Positions 50,459-63,200 of a stretch of DNA of 64,000 nt are shown here, piece after piece. The translations under genes and the position numbers were made by a program. The DNA comes from Diprion similis (lineage: Eukaryota; Arthropoda; Insecta; Hymenoptera; Diprionidae), in the NCBI RefSeq assembly GCF_021155765.1, contig NC_060108.1:17695025-17759024 (forward strand). The letters run 5' to 3'. Numbering within the stretch: the stretch's first letter is position 1; each line of letters opens with the position of its first letter. The notes under the pieces were generated by a model. That model worked only from the letters and a program-made list of their open reading frames with translations, had not been told where the DNA came from and did no database searches.

Positions 50459-53400
50459 ATATGCAGATATAATATAACTGTAAGCACGTGGTCAATTAAC
50501 ACCGCCATCGCCATGTGACTTCTTGGACCGGGTGTGAAACGACTTGGCGTGACACATCGATAGGCATGAGATTCGTCACATGACGACAGTCGTAATACGT
50601 GTATCAACAATATTCTCTGGTCCACGTGACTCGCGGTGCGTAACGTTGAGGTATTTTTATTTTTCACTTTATCCTTACATGCAGAGAAGGTAATGACGAA
50701 AATCGCGTACTTGCCGATACGTTACTCTCGCGAAAAACACAGCAACACTTCGTTTCGCAATTTCCCATCCATCTTCGCGTTGATCTTTATGAAATAACGA
50801 TCGAGTAGAAAAAGTCGCGCCCGTTAAATTTCATCGACTCTGATCCCACTTTTGTTTCGTCTTTCTCTTTCAGGCTCGACGCTTCGAGGTTGTCACGCGG
50901 TTAAATTTCATTCATTGAGATTGATCGAATAAAACACCGCCACTCCATTGCAGACGGTTGTGTGCGACGCGTACGATCTTAACCAGCCGGACCACGTGCC
51001 GACGATTCTAATTGTAAACGACGAATGAAAATTCCAATCTTTATACTCACGTCGTTTTTCTCCGGTACGTATTTGGCCAGGAAGCCCCAGAGGACGCCGA
51101 AACCGATACCGCCGCAGATCGAAATCGGTCCCTGCAAAATTTGGTACCACAACGCGTCGTTGGAGAACATGATGCTCTTTATAATTCCAAAGATGGCGAC
51201 CGAGGCCGCGTCGTCCACCCCAGCAATGGCGATCACCAGGGTTGGTATCCCCTGAAAAATAAACAAAATAAATAAAATCAGAAAATTCATTCTGAAAACC
51301 GAATTTCGGTTCGATCGGTTCGATCGGCGGCTCTCGAATTAAATCGAACGTCGCTGCGGCTGAATGTGAGAGTAAAAACGAAGGAGAACCGCGTGACTGT
51401 TCGTCTAATGAGAGAGAAGCGAATCGTCAGCACAGCAGAGTCTCGTGACCGAAGCTGGGGAGCTGCTGGGTCAGTCGAGTCAATTGGTATTTGTCACGTT
51501 GCTTAGGTCGGGCCCAGATTAGGTTAGGTTAGGTTAGTTCTAAACTAGGGTCACGCCTATGGAGGCTTAGTCGGAGCGATTAATTCCAGCCCTGAAGCTT
51601 TCATCGGTGTAATTATTCCGCTGCGCACTCGCCGTCGGCTTAACGGCGCTGGCAAATAGATCATTGGACGTGATTAACTCAACTTTGTCGAATTCACACC
51701 TAGGGTGTGTATTTTCATGTAGTCCGGTGACGTTGATTTTACATTTTCACCATTTTCAAACAGAAAAATTCTTGAGATAAGTGGCAGTCAATCGTTTCGA
51801 ATGATTTTCAAAATTTTCTTTCCCACGGGTTCGTCGAATTGTCGTCGATAATTAAGCTTGATCGAGGCGATTTTTGCAAACTCCTTATCAACCGGTACCG
51901 TGAAGACGTCGATAATATCTCACTGAATTTTACCCGAAGAAATAACGAGAACATTTCAATTAACTACCGATTATCGAAATACAAATGTGATTTGCACGCT
52001 GATTTCAATATCGAAGTATAACGAGACGAAAGAGTCTTCGGGACAACGTCGAGTCTGAATATTGCTGTGTGTGACGCGATACGGTACGAACGATTTGAAT
52101 AAATATTGCCGCATATTCTCGGTACACGATAATTAGCCTTTAATTTTCAATGCCTGCAGAGAGAGAGAGATAGAAAGAGAGAGAGAGCAGATCGCAGCAG
52201 CGCCACATGCCGCAATATTTTTAACAACCAGAATAACTTGTGCATATTCCAATTATTGATCCTCGATATTCGCACCTTCGCAACGCCGTATCCTTTTACT
52301 CTGAGCCTGAAGAGGCAAGGAACGACCACCGCCGGTGATACAGCGGCGATTATGCTCCCAAGGAGGAGTCCCCACACCCATGGAAGACCCAAGAAATATT
52401 TGGAGGCCACCGTCGTTACACCAGCCTCGACGACCCACGGTATCAAACCTATCTTCGGCACCGTGATTCGCAAACGCTTCAGCGCCTCCGGGTCCAGGTC
52501 TAATCCTGCTCTCGTCAGGATTATAACCAGCGCGAACTTCCTGTGGGCAAAAAAAGAAACGGGATTGTATCGCACGTGTATATGGTATCTGGTGATGCCC
52601 AACGTTGGCTGGGCGAGGCTTCCTTAAAATTATTTTACGGAATTGCGAGTAAGATAGTTTTCATTCGGATCTCTCGGCTGTTGTGAGATTCCATTTTTAT
52701 AGATTCTTGTATGATTTCAATCCTTTGGCCTCAGAGTTATTAAAAAAATGAACCCACGCACTGCGCGAGATTTTCACCGGAACAACCGCGATTTATTTTG
52801 TCGATATAATTTATTTGCCAGCAATGATTCCTGCGCTCAAACGATACATGCTTTTTTTTCAACGAACGACGTTAATACAGGAACGAGGAAATTCAAATCA
52901 GCTGTTCGATTTATTTAAGATTTGAGTCTCCTGAGAAATGGTTATCTCATTACTGGTTACGATCCTTTGCATCTTGAGGATAAAAAACAAATCAACCCTT
53001 TGTTGTAAAGTGAATTCCTTTCGGAATTATTCCGCTGCGATCAAGTGATCGTTATAAATATGTACTTCGGTAACTTTAAAATTCATGCGAAGCATCATTT
53101 TGAGATAAAAATTTATCGGTGATCAGATTACCGATAAACAGTATCAGAATCTTCAGTCTATACATTAAATCCAAGCACTTATTTTACAAATAAGATTCAT
53201 ACGATGAGTGGTTATTAAATTTGATTATAATACGATCGTCGTAGAGTCAGTCAATCGTCGATAATAATTGGTCATGAGTTTTTATTGCCAGTGTTTTGGT
53301 GCCTCGAGTTTCGTGACTTTTTATCGGACTTGACATTACGAAGTTTCTTCTCTTCAACTTTTTCTCTCTAATAACTTTTCCCCGCCTCACTTCTCGTGTA

Positions 53401-56400
53401 TATCTTGAAATATAATTTTCAGACGCATTATAGAGTCGCAGTTGGTTGGAATTATTCTTGTTATTAATTGTTATTGTTATTATATTCTCGCTAACGGGGC
53501 GTCGTCACGCGAAACCGATCAACAAATAAAATGTAAATTTGTTAAGAGAACGGGCAATTATTGTCAACAGCGGCCGATTCAAGTAGGTTAAGTAACTTTG
53601 AACGCGTCACTACGAGCTCACACGTTTAAGGTCGTTAAGTGCAATGTATGGACAATAATTAGAGTATATTGGTTGTTTTCACTTTGTTTCTCATTTCAAA
53701 CGAAAACAAGAAGCCTCTTCGTCTCTTTGTTTCGCTATGCAGTAACAGTCCGAAACCGATTTCTTCAACTCCGCGAAAGAAGCAATTCAGCTGATCCGTA
53801 ATATCTTAATCTGTCGGCGATCGTCTGCATTGTATTATGTACATGCATGTGAGGCATTCCACATCAAATCGACCCACGTATCACCCGTACCATCGACAAT
53901 TTTTTTTTTTTTTAAAGTAGAGTCTATAAAAAAAATATATTTTACCGGGTTCTAGATTTTTTGAATCAATGGGTTGATTTTCATTGCTACCAAAAACACG
54001 AAACCTCAATTTTCGAATGAATAGCCTCAATCGGTTGGCTTCAAATGTTCTTTATGAATTCTCTGTTAAAAAACGAAAATTCCGAAATCAAGATCAAGAG
54101 AAACAATTAATTGAAAAGTGAGGAAAAAAAGCGTAAGAAATTTATATTGAATCCGATTTTTCTCACTTTATAATTACTCACTTCGCCTGTACTTTCTGAA
54201 CCAAAAACTTGCCCATTTCCGTTTCGGTCTCAAAATTTTCGTTTTTCAACAAAGAACTCATGAGTAAAATTCAAAGCTAATCAATTCGGACTATCCGTTC
54301 AAAAATTGAATTTTTATATTTCCGGGAGCAGTAAAAAATCAAACCGGTGGTCCAAAAAATCTGAAACTCATAGTTAAGGGCGAATTTTTTCTACTCTCTA
54401 CACAATATTTAAAAATAAATAAAATCGCTGATGGTGAAGATTAGAAGCCGGTCGATTTCGAAGGGAATGCCTTATACAAATAAATCGAGGGTGTGTATCG
54501 TTCGGCATTATCTAATCGCGTAAGTCAACTACTATTTAGTTCAATCAGCGTAGATCAATGATGCAGCTACTAGCGTGAAACCCAGTTCTTGGCTATCCGA
54601 CAATTAATTAGGGAATTGTTTCGCGCTCGCTTGAATTCCACCTCCACTGGCATTACTGTAATCTTATCTGACGCGTGACCATCCGTTTACAGCAATTCCA
54701 CCTCGCAATTCCTCTTCAATCTATACAAAATGTAAACATATATATGGATTTACGACTCTTGTTATTAATTGCTTCTTTTATGCATGTATTAAAACACCTG
54801 ACGAGCCTCGGGTTGAAATCGCTAATTCAACGTCGGTAGCAACTTACAGACGAAAATTGAAAGTGACACATTATTCTTCTGACCTAATGGATTTGTTCCA
54901 CCTCTTGACTTAGCTGCCTGTACAATAATTTACGATGGTTCAAGATTTACGACCCATTCCTTAGAACTTTTTTCTTATCATTCCAGCATTTCGGAGATCT
55001 TTACCTATAAATTGAATTTCCCGTACAAGTATGTGACTGATTAGGTTGTGCAATTTTCTACCTTATTTAAAATTAGAATTTTTATTGCGAAAGACCGTTT
55101 CGTACACCCGCCATGTTTTTTAATCATCAAAATCGATGTACAAAAAATTATAAATCTTGTTAATTTTGTAATTAGTAATTACCTACAAGGAAAAAAAATT
55201 CCCACCGCTCGTGCCGTTGACCACTTTTTTAATTTACGATCTTAATTTGTCTGAAATTACTGATGGAGTTCGCAGGTATACGTTTAATTAATTAAAACGT
55301 GCTAATATTTGTATTTAATCGAACTGTCGAATTTTGTACTGTAAAGATTTATTAACAATTCCAATTATGTACATTCTATACGTGAAACTTGATAATCATG
55401 CAAAGGCATTACGAATAATTATCGTTTCTCCATTTCTTTACCCCCCAGCTTTCTGTCCCTCTCTCTCTCTCTCTTTTTCCCGAGTAACCAGCAGCTAAAA
55501 AACCGTTCGCGAACACCAAGCTACCAAGGGTGCGGGCTAGAATCGAGGGCAGAATGAATATTTATCGCACCCTGAACGGTGAATTGATTTAGTTTATCGC
55601 GTCGCAAGGATTCCCAAAAGCCCTTCAAATCCTCACTATTTTTTAATGCGAAATTATGGTCGACCTTCCAAGATGGCAGTTTTATGCGAGCCATCGCGTA
55701 TCGGCGCAGTTGGCTATAACAGCTTGGCAACTGAAAGCCCTGGCCATGGCTAAAATTGAACTTTTGCAAACCCGGATCGAGTGGTCGAGCATGCATTTCG
55801 AATTTGCTGCATTTCGAGAAAATTCATCGCCTCGAAATTGCATAAAATGCATGAATCGCGGAAGTATTAATCGCGAAAAAATCTTTTACGGAATCAAAAT
55901 TTCGACGCACGCAATTATTAGGCAGAACAGAAAAAGCACGTGGATCACTCGCTTCACGATCTCGTCGGTCGAAGCCTTCGCGTTTTTACAGTCAGCCTCA
56001 CCGCGTCGTACGTGACTTGAAGTTGAATTAACCCCCGGCTAATGCTTGACGGCAAAAGTTAAACGAGGCAAAGGACACGATTTATTTATTTATTTTTATT
56101 TATATTCATTTATTTATTTACGTTTTTCTTTTTTCTTCTTCTTCTCTATTCATCATTCCTTTTTATGTATTTCTCTACGACAGGCTGGCAGCATTCACCT
56201 TGACATTTGACACAATTTCACGTTATTATACGCACATAATGCACTTGCAACTTGCACTACGCTGTGAGGTCAGATACGACAATGCCAATGGCGTAGTTTA
56301 GTCAACCTCCTCACGTAGTCGAAAGTATTTCGTTCAGCTGACTACGCCCATATTTAAGAAAAATATTTCGCTACTCAAGCGAATTGAATCACGTTTTTTT

Positions 56401-59258
56401 ATACAAGTTTAGGCAGAGTTATTAGGAATTGAGACAGCAATTTCGATTTTCAGACCCTTCTTCAAAGCTCTGCAACTATCCGATGGTGTTCAATAAATTG
56501 TTCCGTTAATGGGGGACTTCGGTAAAATTTTAATAATATCAAAATTCCATTGAGCAAAATTTAGATTACGGTAGTATGTGTACTAAAAAATATTTACAAT
56601 TTTCTGCGATCAAAGTTTATGCGCAATGAATTTTTGGTAGAAAATTTCCAGCGCACCGTTGCCAAAAGTTCCTTTCGCATACTCTTTCATTGCAGAATTT
56701 TTTTTTTTTTTCAAAACGTATACTAATTTTTGATCACATCTTTCTTAATTATTTCAAAAACTAAAAACTCGTTATCGAAATTTCAGCAAGCATTGTCCTT
56801 CCTTAAAGTATTTTCAGCGTGGTGTCAGGTGATTGATTTAAGAAGTTTTAAGAGAATTCGTATCATTAATTCGTAAAACATTGATTCAACTCGATATTTG
56901 GTCAGTTGGGACTGATAAATTGTCACATGAATTAAAAATGAAATAATGATTATTAAAATACATACATTTAAAGATTCTTGTGATATATAGACTATATATT
57001 TGAATAGTCACACGAAATAACCACGAATCAAGAAACCGATTATCGTACTTCAACCACAGTCACGAATTTGGTTTCGGTTGTTAATTTTTTACTCAAGTGT
57101 AACATGACAGTAGTGGTAAATAAAAAATATTTTCGATTCAAATAAATGAAACTTCGGGGGCAAATCCTTCGCACAGCTGACTCAACGACGTCGGTTTGAA
57201 CGAGTCGACCTTCGAGAATAGAAGTTGACTCTTGGCGCAACGAGGATCGTCCAACCTCAGGGTAAGGTTGACAGTACTTGACTCTTTTCTCTCTCTTGCC
57301 ATCGCGAGTATCTCGCTAATGGTGACAAGACTGCATATTACATTTTGAGTCGAGTTACGATGTGTGCCGAGTGACCCGGGCTAGGTGGGTGAGGAGGACT
57401 CGTAACTCGTTAACGTTAGTGAGACGGCGATGCACTCGTGCCGGAGGTTTTTCCTGACACCGCGGTCGGTGCGACGGTTATGAGAGCTAGGAAAGCTACG
57501 TTGTCGTCCCGGATTTCATTCTTCTGCACTTTTATTATCACCTAGTTCGGCCGGTGTATTTTTGGCACAATTGTCAGCTGTGCCGGTGCAGGGTGAAGTC
57601 GGAGGAAGGGTGGCCTTAAAAATGAGTACCAATATGCCGCCACTCGGTGCCTGGGATTTTCTATTGTTCCTCTCGTCTCGCGGGTTAAGTTGGGAAGAGG
57701 AGAAGAGAGACTTTCAACCAGCGAGAAAAGTTCCCATTCGTTTAATTGTAATCCCAATTAAATCCGGCACTGCAGTCCGAGGCACGAGGCACGCTTAAAA
57801 AAGTCCTTAAAAGAACCACGCTCACTTTCCTTATACTTTCCTAACTATCTCGACCTACTCCAGCAGCAGATCCGGACTTTAATCGCAATCTCCTCATTGC
57901 TCGTATCATCGTCGAGTTCTAGACGGTTGCTTCGCGAGATGTGCAGAGTATACCTATCGCGGAAAGCACATTTCCTCGATCCTGACTCAGCCGGTACTGC
58001 AAACACTTCCAGATATAATCCTGTTCGCATTTTCGCGCTCGCTGACTCGCGTTAATACCTCGAAATGTAATCGCTCTTAATCCTTCACCGAAAATCCATT
58101 CCATCTACTAAACCGACGATTTCCTTCCCTCTCTTTAAGAGATATTGAAAACATTGGACTTTGACTTACCGGAGAATGGACAAGACGGTTGAGTATTTAT
58201 CAGCGAGGCTGATGAGCCCGGTATTTTGCAGAATCATGCCAGTCATCAGCATCCCGATGAGGGCCGGCAGAGTGGTGAGAGAGAATAACCATCCGCCGAA
58301 GTGCGCGGCGATGCAGAGGGCGGCGAGACTGAAGAAGGGTCCTCCCGGGGCGGCGTCCTTGCCTATTATACAGTACAATATGCCCCAGACCATCAGGCCG
58401 AGGATGAACAGCGCCAGTATCCTGGCGAATTTCCTGTAAGTCGGGAAGAAGGGCTGAGGGCAGAGCCGTTTCCACCCTGGGGGTTCCCAGGAGGGTGTCG
58501 CTTCCTCGTGGCCGTGACATCGCATGCAAAAGGCGTAGAGCCAGGATCTGTGTGTGTTGCGGAAACGGAATGAAAATTGTTAGCAATGAAATAATCGGTG
58601 AAGAGTCCAATGAGAATTGGGCGAAGATACGCGAGACGACGAGAAATTGCGAGAAAACAGTTTCATCCCGACGACATTGAGAATCGCGTCTACGCGGCTC
58701 TGGTTTACCGCTGCGACCGGAAGTCCCGATGAAAACTAATCCTACGTCATTTTACCCGCGCCCACATCCAACTCCGCAACGCTGATGGCCTCACTGGACT
58801 CCACACAGACAGTTTACATGGAAATTATTCACGATACCGTATACCGAGTGGCGAAAACTTACTCATCGGGTAATCGAAATTCGATTTTCAATTTTTAGAC
58901 AACGGATTTATAGAGTTTGTTATATCGAATCGGTAATACAAACTCGCCTCTTTAGTTCCTCGGTGTATTCGATTTTGCTCCTGATCGAGCTGCTCAGACT
59001 CAGAGCAGACTTCTTCCTCCCGTTCGCGCGTCCATTCTCGATGTTTTCGGAACTTCCGTAGTGACTTCCGCCGTGCAGAATGGACTTCCTTCGTCCCTCG
59101 GAGTTCGGCTCGGAGCAGGCGCTGATTTTACGGTGATGTTCGAAGCCAAAATTGTCGAAGGAGAGGTTCTGCTCGCTTATCGATACCCGCCGCGTCGGCT
59201 TCGAGGGCTCCTCGAACTCCTTGAGCTTCATCTCCGACGCCGTTACGTGGTTTTCCAT
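38741..59258 (-). CDS. SLC9B-family (NHA-type) sodium/hydrogen antiporter
   Basis: Six exons in transcript order: 58948-59258, 58170-58547, 52276-52540, 51051-51251, 42869-43033 and 38741-39274. They encode 617 residues. The family match to animal NHA1/NHA2 (SLC9B1/SLC9B2) is clear throughout: WLYAFCMRCH, LVIILTRAGLDLDPEAL, GLPWVWGLLLGSIIAAVSP, IFEPILFG and KATVQAALG. Members exchange Na+ or Li+ for H+ across plasma or organelle membranes. The two-aspartate ion site is AGVDDAAS (Asp 331/332), so transport should be intact. The cytosolic N-terminus is hydrophilic and Ser-rich with three basic-basic-x-Ser sites. The start is the first ATG after an in-frame TGA. The first donor is GC (AAAGAG|GCGAGT); only this phase joins to SWLYAF. 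Introns of 0.4 to 9.3 kb hold several foldback elements. Whether it is the NHA1 or NHA2 paralogue is unresolved. Confidence 0.92.
39404..40008. mobile_element. Palindromic MITE-like element in SLC9B intron 5
   Basis: The left arm contains TTATTTAACTGGTTAATTAT and the right arm its inverse (ATAATTAACCAGTTAAATAA). On both sides of that core the arms continue to match: GAAAAGGACC against GGTCGTATTG mirrored, and TTTCAAAACCG against CGGTTTTGAAA. A short palindrome (GTTGCTCCGTAACGGAAC) lies in the middle. The ends are estimated from where the arms stop matching. Confidence 0.6.
41959..42035. repeat. (ATT)n / (GTT)n simple repeat
   Basis: Degenerate runs of ATT, GTT and ATC trinucleotides inside SLC9B intron 5. 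Confidence 0.7.
43178..43309. mobile_element. Short MITE with near-perfect 18-20 base terminal inverted repeats
   Basis: The left end GAGGGTGAGGCAAAGTAGGC is mirrored by the right end GCCCACTTTGCCTCACCCTT, with an AT-rich middle of about 90 bases and no coding capacity. It lies in SLC9B intron 4, about 145 bases upstream of the exon 5 acceptor. Confidence 0.6.
45250..45289. repeat. Poly-T tract
   Basis: An uninterrupted T-run of about 40 bases in SLC9B intron 4. The length may be affected by assembly error. Confidence 0.85.
45963..45984. mobile_element. Solitary end related to the 43178 MITE
   Basis: GGTGAGGCAAAATAAGCC resembles the terminal repeat of the short MITE at 43178 with two changes. 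I could not find a partner end nearby, so it may be a truncated copy or chance similarity. Confidence 0.3.
50407..50453. repeat. (TA)n microsatellite
   Basis: About 23 perfect TA units in SLC9B intron 4. They create a spurious Ile-Tyr repeat open frame on the minus strand. Confidence 0.95.
51518..51537. repeat. Interstitial (TTAGG)n insect telomere-type repeat
   Basis: Three complete and one partial TTAGG units in SLC9B intron 3, about 270 bases upstream of exon 4 in transcript sense. TTAGG is the ancestral insect telomere repeat, so this supports an arthropod source only weakly. Confidence 0.6.
53852..54472. mobile_element. Palindromic MITE-like element in SLC9B intron 2 with AGGCATTCC termini
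   Basis: The outer ends are AGGCATTCCACATCAAATCG and, inverted, AGGCATTCCCTTCGAAATCG. Inner arms pair over more than 150 bases: GATTTTTTGAATCAATGGG against its inverse near 54345-54365, and AAAAAACGAAAATT near 54067 against AATTTTCGTTTTTC near 54235. The unit is 621 bases and non-coding. Confidence 0.7.
58548..58947 (-). other. GC-AG intron of SLC9B (intron 1)
   Basis: Exon 1 ends ...CTAAAGAG at 58948 and the intron begins GCGAGT. The acceptor ends ACACAG at 58548. Phase 2 gives ELKR-SWLYAF, the family sequence. The nearby GT (GTTTGT) gives phase 0 and the wrong frame for exon 2. Confidence 0.75.
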
Positions 59259-60205
59259 CTTCCCAAAATCGGCCGAGTCCTTCGGCAAATGCACCCTTCA
59301 ACCTTCACCCTTCTCACTTTCCCTTTTCGCTGGGCTCGGTGTCAAACGCTCGAGTCCTTCGCGACCTACAGCCTCCCGGAACACCCGGACGCACACTCCA
59401 GAGTCCACTCTTTGGTCTCTCTTACCGTAACACGACACTCGGCGATCGGTCAAAGAAGCTGCAGCGTCCACTTTTCATTCGAAGCACATCGCGCGATATA
59501 ATAGAGGAGAAGAACGGACAAAAGCAAGCGGTTCGCAACGAAGGATGAAATTATGAAAAAACACGCGGACCGAAGAAAATTGAAATTGACGATGACGTTC
59601 CGCACCGTCCTGGTGACACGTGCACAATGAACTACGCTGACTTTTTTTTCTTTCTTCTCACAGACTTTGGACGAAGTCCTTCCTCCAAAACAGGTTCTTG
59701 AATGTTAATCGACAATTAACCGCCCGCCGTTCAACGTCGATGAATCTACATTCATTTCGCTGCAGAGTTAAGTCGAGAAGACCAGTTAATCCCGATTTCA
59801 GGAGGGTCCGTTCCTCCCGTTCCTATCCAGGCGACTGTTTTCGGTGCAGCCTCTGTAGAGAAGTTGCGAATTATCTATCCTTCAATCTATCCGGAGACGA
59901 ATCACGACCCATAAACCGTCCAGTCAGTCTTCTCTCCGCAACTTGTTACTTCTGCTCTCAGCTGGTCGCTGCTCACTGCCAGCTATATGCGACGGTCACT
60001 CCGGTGGTTACTGCTCACTCGAGAATTCCTGCAAGCGCAGAACGTACGTTACGTATGTCAATGTATAATGCACGAACTCTTCAATAACGCACTCACTCAT
60101 TCCTTCGCTCCTTCACGCACTCCACGACACATCCATAACGCACAATGCACGGGCTATACCTATACATACTAATATGCCTCCTCTACGTGGGTCCCATTCT
60201 AATAC

Positions 60206-60247
60206 CGGCAAACGGCAAACGGCAAACGGCAAACGGCAAACGGCAAA
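60206..60247. repeat. (CGGCAAA)6 minisatellite
   Basis: Six perfect tandem copies of a 7-base unit, about 0.95 kb upstream of the SLC9B start codon. Confidence 0.95.
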
Positions 60248-63200
60248 CGTCGTTCGACTAACGAACGAGCGAAATCGAGGCAGACGGTGCTTTGACATCT
60301 CGTCTAATCTCTAACTATCGCGTGGAATCGTGTCGCGGCAGTCCGCTGTTGCACAAAAGTTTACAATATTCAATATCAAATGTGTGCTCTCATTTCCTGA
60401 TACAGACAATCTGGATTCGTTCTTCAAACTTTTTACAACGGACTCGATCCCCTGGTGAAAATTTCTATTACTACAATTTTTTTTTACAGATATTGGAACA
60501 TTTCGTATTGTTTCACACAAAATTGTAAATATGCATAGTTTTTCACGAAGAATTATAGTTAAGTTTTATTAAAAATTTTAATGTCTGGTAGATTTTTTTT
60601 TTGAAAAAATTCTAATTTTCATTTTTTAGTTACTTGTTATTAACAGAAACTACGCGTATTTACAATTTTAGAAGAATTTAGAATTAGAAAATCGGAGAAA
60701 TCAGTTTCACCAGGGGAACCTGCGATACTGCCAAATTTCAAAAATCTACGTATCGAATATTGCAAATCGTGATACTTTTCACGCCCTGCAGATGATGCAG
60801 TATGTATGGAGGGTGATTTTAGGCGTGTAAATGTGTATTTTTATACCGAGATTATGGGGCCATCCGCGTCGTTTCAAACACATCTTCGTATTCTTTTCTT
60901 GATATCTCCGATTTTACAGATATTCTTCGAGGTTATATAGGCAGCCCAGCGCGCACTCTTCGAGAAATGAAATTCACTCGCATTATACGCAGTATATATT
61001 TATCACCGTTGATATTATGCGTCGTACGAGTTACGATCGGACTGAATTTCTCCTTGCAGTATCTATTTCGTTCGCTGACGCGTTTTTTCCTTCTTTGTTT
61101 TCTCAAAGGTTGCGCTGCCTTGGGCCAGTTTTTGCCTACCGTCAAGCCGAGCATCTTTGACTCACTTTTTTGACATCATTTTTCGAAATTCTCAAGGAGT
61201 CTGAGACCCCGCGACAAGTTTCCTTGGCGGTATTTTCGCGTTTGAAGTGGGATATCTTTGATCCTCGAACTCCTTGAACCGTTTGAACTTCGAGGCCGAG
61301 TAACTTTGCCCCGCGTACACTCGAGTTCATTTAATATCCCTAATTTCAACAGACCAACAAGACCTTCGATGCCACTTGTAATTACGATAAACATCTTATC
61401 TGGCTATCTCAATTATCAATTAAAACCACAATAAACACTTTGTTTTCCTACGTCGTTTAGACGATTTAAACGATTTAAGGACTTGTTTTTTAACGCCCGA
61501 AGCTGCCCGAATAGGGTCAATGCTGCCCCACTTGACGGCAGTCGAAAGATTGACGAGGATCAAGTTCGGTTTATTTCATTCCGCGGTCGAGAAGCGAACG
61601 AATAACTTCGATAAAGGTACTTCGGTTCGGAAGAATTCACCTTTAAGTATCAATGTCGGATTTTCATTGAATTTTCTGACGTCTATCAACAAATCGAGAT
61701 TCATTCACTTTTCGTATTTCAAAAGATTCTTTGAGTGTCTCACGTTATGACGAAAGAAATATTTTATTTTACCTTTAAAACCATCTTTGAATGAATCGCA
61801 CGCAAAATTCTTCTTTAAAAATAAACGAAAAATCATTCATCTTTCAATCGAGAATCAGTCTCTTCGCATTAATTTTCCGTAAAAGTTAGCAATATATTTA
61901 GTGAAAAGTAGAAAAACTTGCCTACAGTCTACACCACGAGAAGCTATAATAACGACATAATTGTTCAGTTTGCGAAACTCATCGGTATCCGTAATTTCAC
62001 AATTGTACGCTACGATGCGAGAATCTCTCCTACAATAATTCCACATAACTTTTTCTCAATCCTCTACATTCTCTGCTTATTATATCAACGACACCGAGTT
62101 TAAATCCTTCGTAACTTTCCTCAAAGACAAACGAAGGAATTTCGTTTCATCGTACGTGACTTCGGACTGCATTTTTGGTCTGGTCAAGGTTCTATCGTGC
62201 GTGGCTAGCGCAAATGGCTGTTAAAATTTCGCAGTAAAAACGTCGTCGTCGTCGTCGTTGATGATGGCGACCGGTAGCAATTCACCTATAATACGCGCCT
62301 GTATTGTCGTATTACACAGAGGCGCAGGATGGGCACAGCTGGAAGTCTCATTGACAGTCCATAGAGCATCTCGTCGCGTATATAACTGCGTTTATATCAA
62401 GCACGCATCGATGAGTGTAGATACACATACACACAATAAAATTGTCGGTCTCGCGAGGCCCCTTTTGCAGCTTATGGGTGCGTACGTGCATTATCTCTCG
62501 ATATTCCCAGCCGAACGCGCTGCATTCAGTACCGAGCGATAGAGTTTTAAAAAAGGGAAAATTGGATCCGTCCCGGTTCCGCCGGAAGCGGCGTCGAATT
62601 ACCGGAAGAATCAAAGAAAGGGCGCGAGGAGGGGATTAGGGGGGCAGGGGGGGGGGGAACTCTAGACGCGAATTTCAACACGGACTGCATTTCTCTTCGG
62701 AGGGAAAAGGAATTTCGTTTCGCAAGAAATTCTCTGTACCTTTCATCCCCCTCAGCACGTTGCACAAGTTCCTGACTTCCGGTTTCCTCAATCGCCTTCG
62801 AACGACCGCCGAATGCTTTTCCAGATATCAGCTGATATATCACACTTTTATATATTTCAACTCACGCTGCGCGATGCTATCCAACTTATTCGATGCAGTA
62901 TCACCGGACGAATCGCAGCTCGTAATTCCGAACTCTTCCATAAATAATTTATACCGAATTTATTGTTGGCAGCATTATCTTGCGTAAACTTTTGGAAATT
63001 CTCGAATCGCGTGCTTTTCTACCCTCGTCTTTTCCGTTCCGATCGAACAGTTTTTGAGATCATACACACCGCTTTTGCACACACTCGATAAACGGATCAG
63101 CGACAGGGTGCTGACCGTTCTTCTCTGCTTGCGATATTTATAGTAAATCCGGGGGCATTTGGGCGGCGGGTGCGAGAGGCCTGGTGGTGGGGTCAGGTTC

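Noticed and set aside
50266-50667. 133-codon minus-strand frame with an Ile-Tyr repeat
   Set aside because: It is created by a TA microsatellite and has no gene structure.
56440-56850. Suspected additional foldback element
   Set aside because: I could not align left and right arms convincingly; the similarity is general AT-richness.
58942-58960. GT donor (GTTTGT) for SLC9B exon 1
   Set aside because: It gives phase 0 and shifts exon 2 out of the conserved frame; the GC donor four bases earlier in the transcript keeps it.
60206-60247. Possible CRISPR-like repeat array
   Set aside because: Units are 7 bases with no spacers, so this is a minisatellite in an animal genome.
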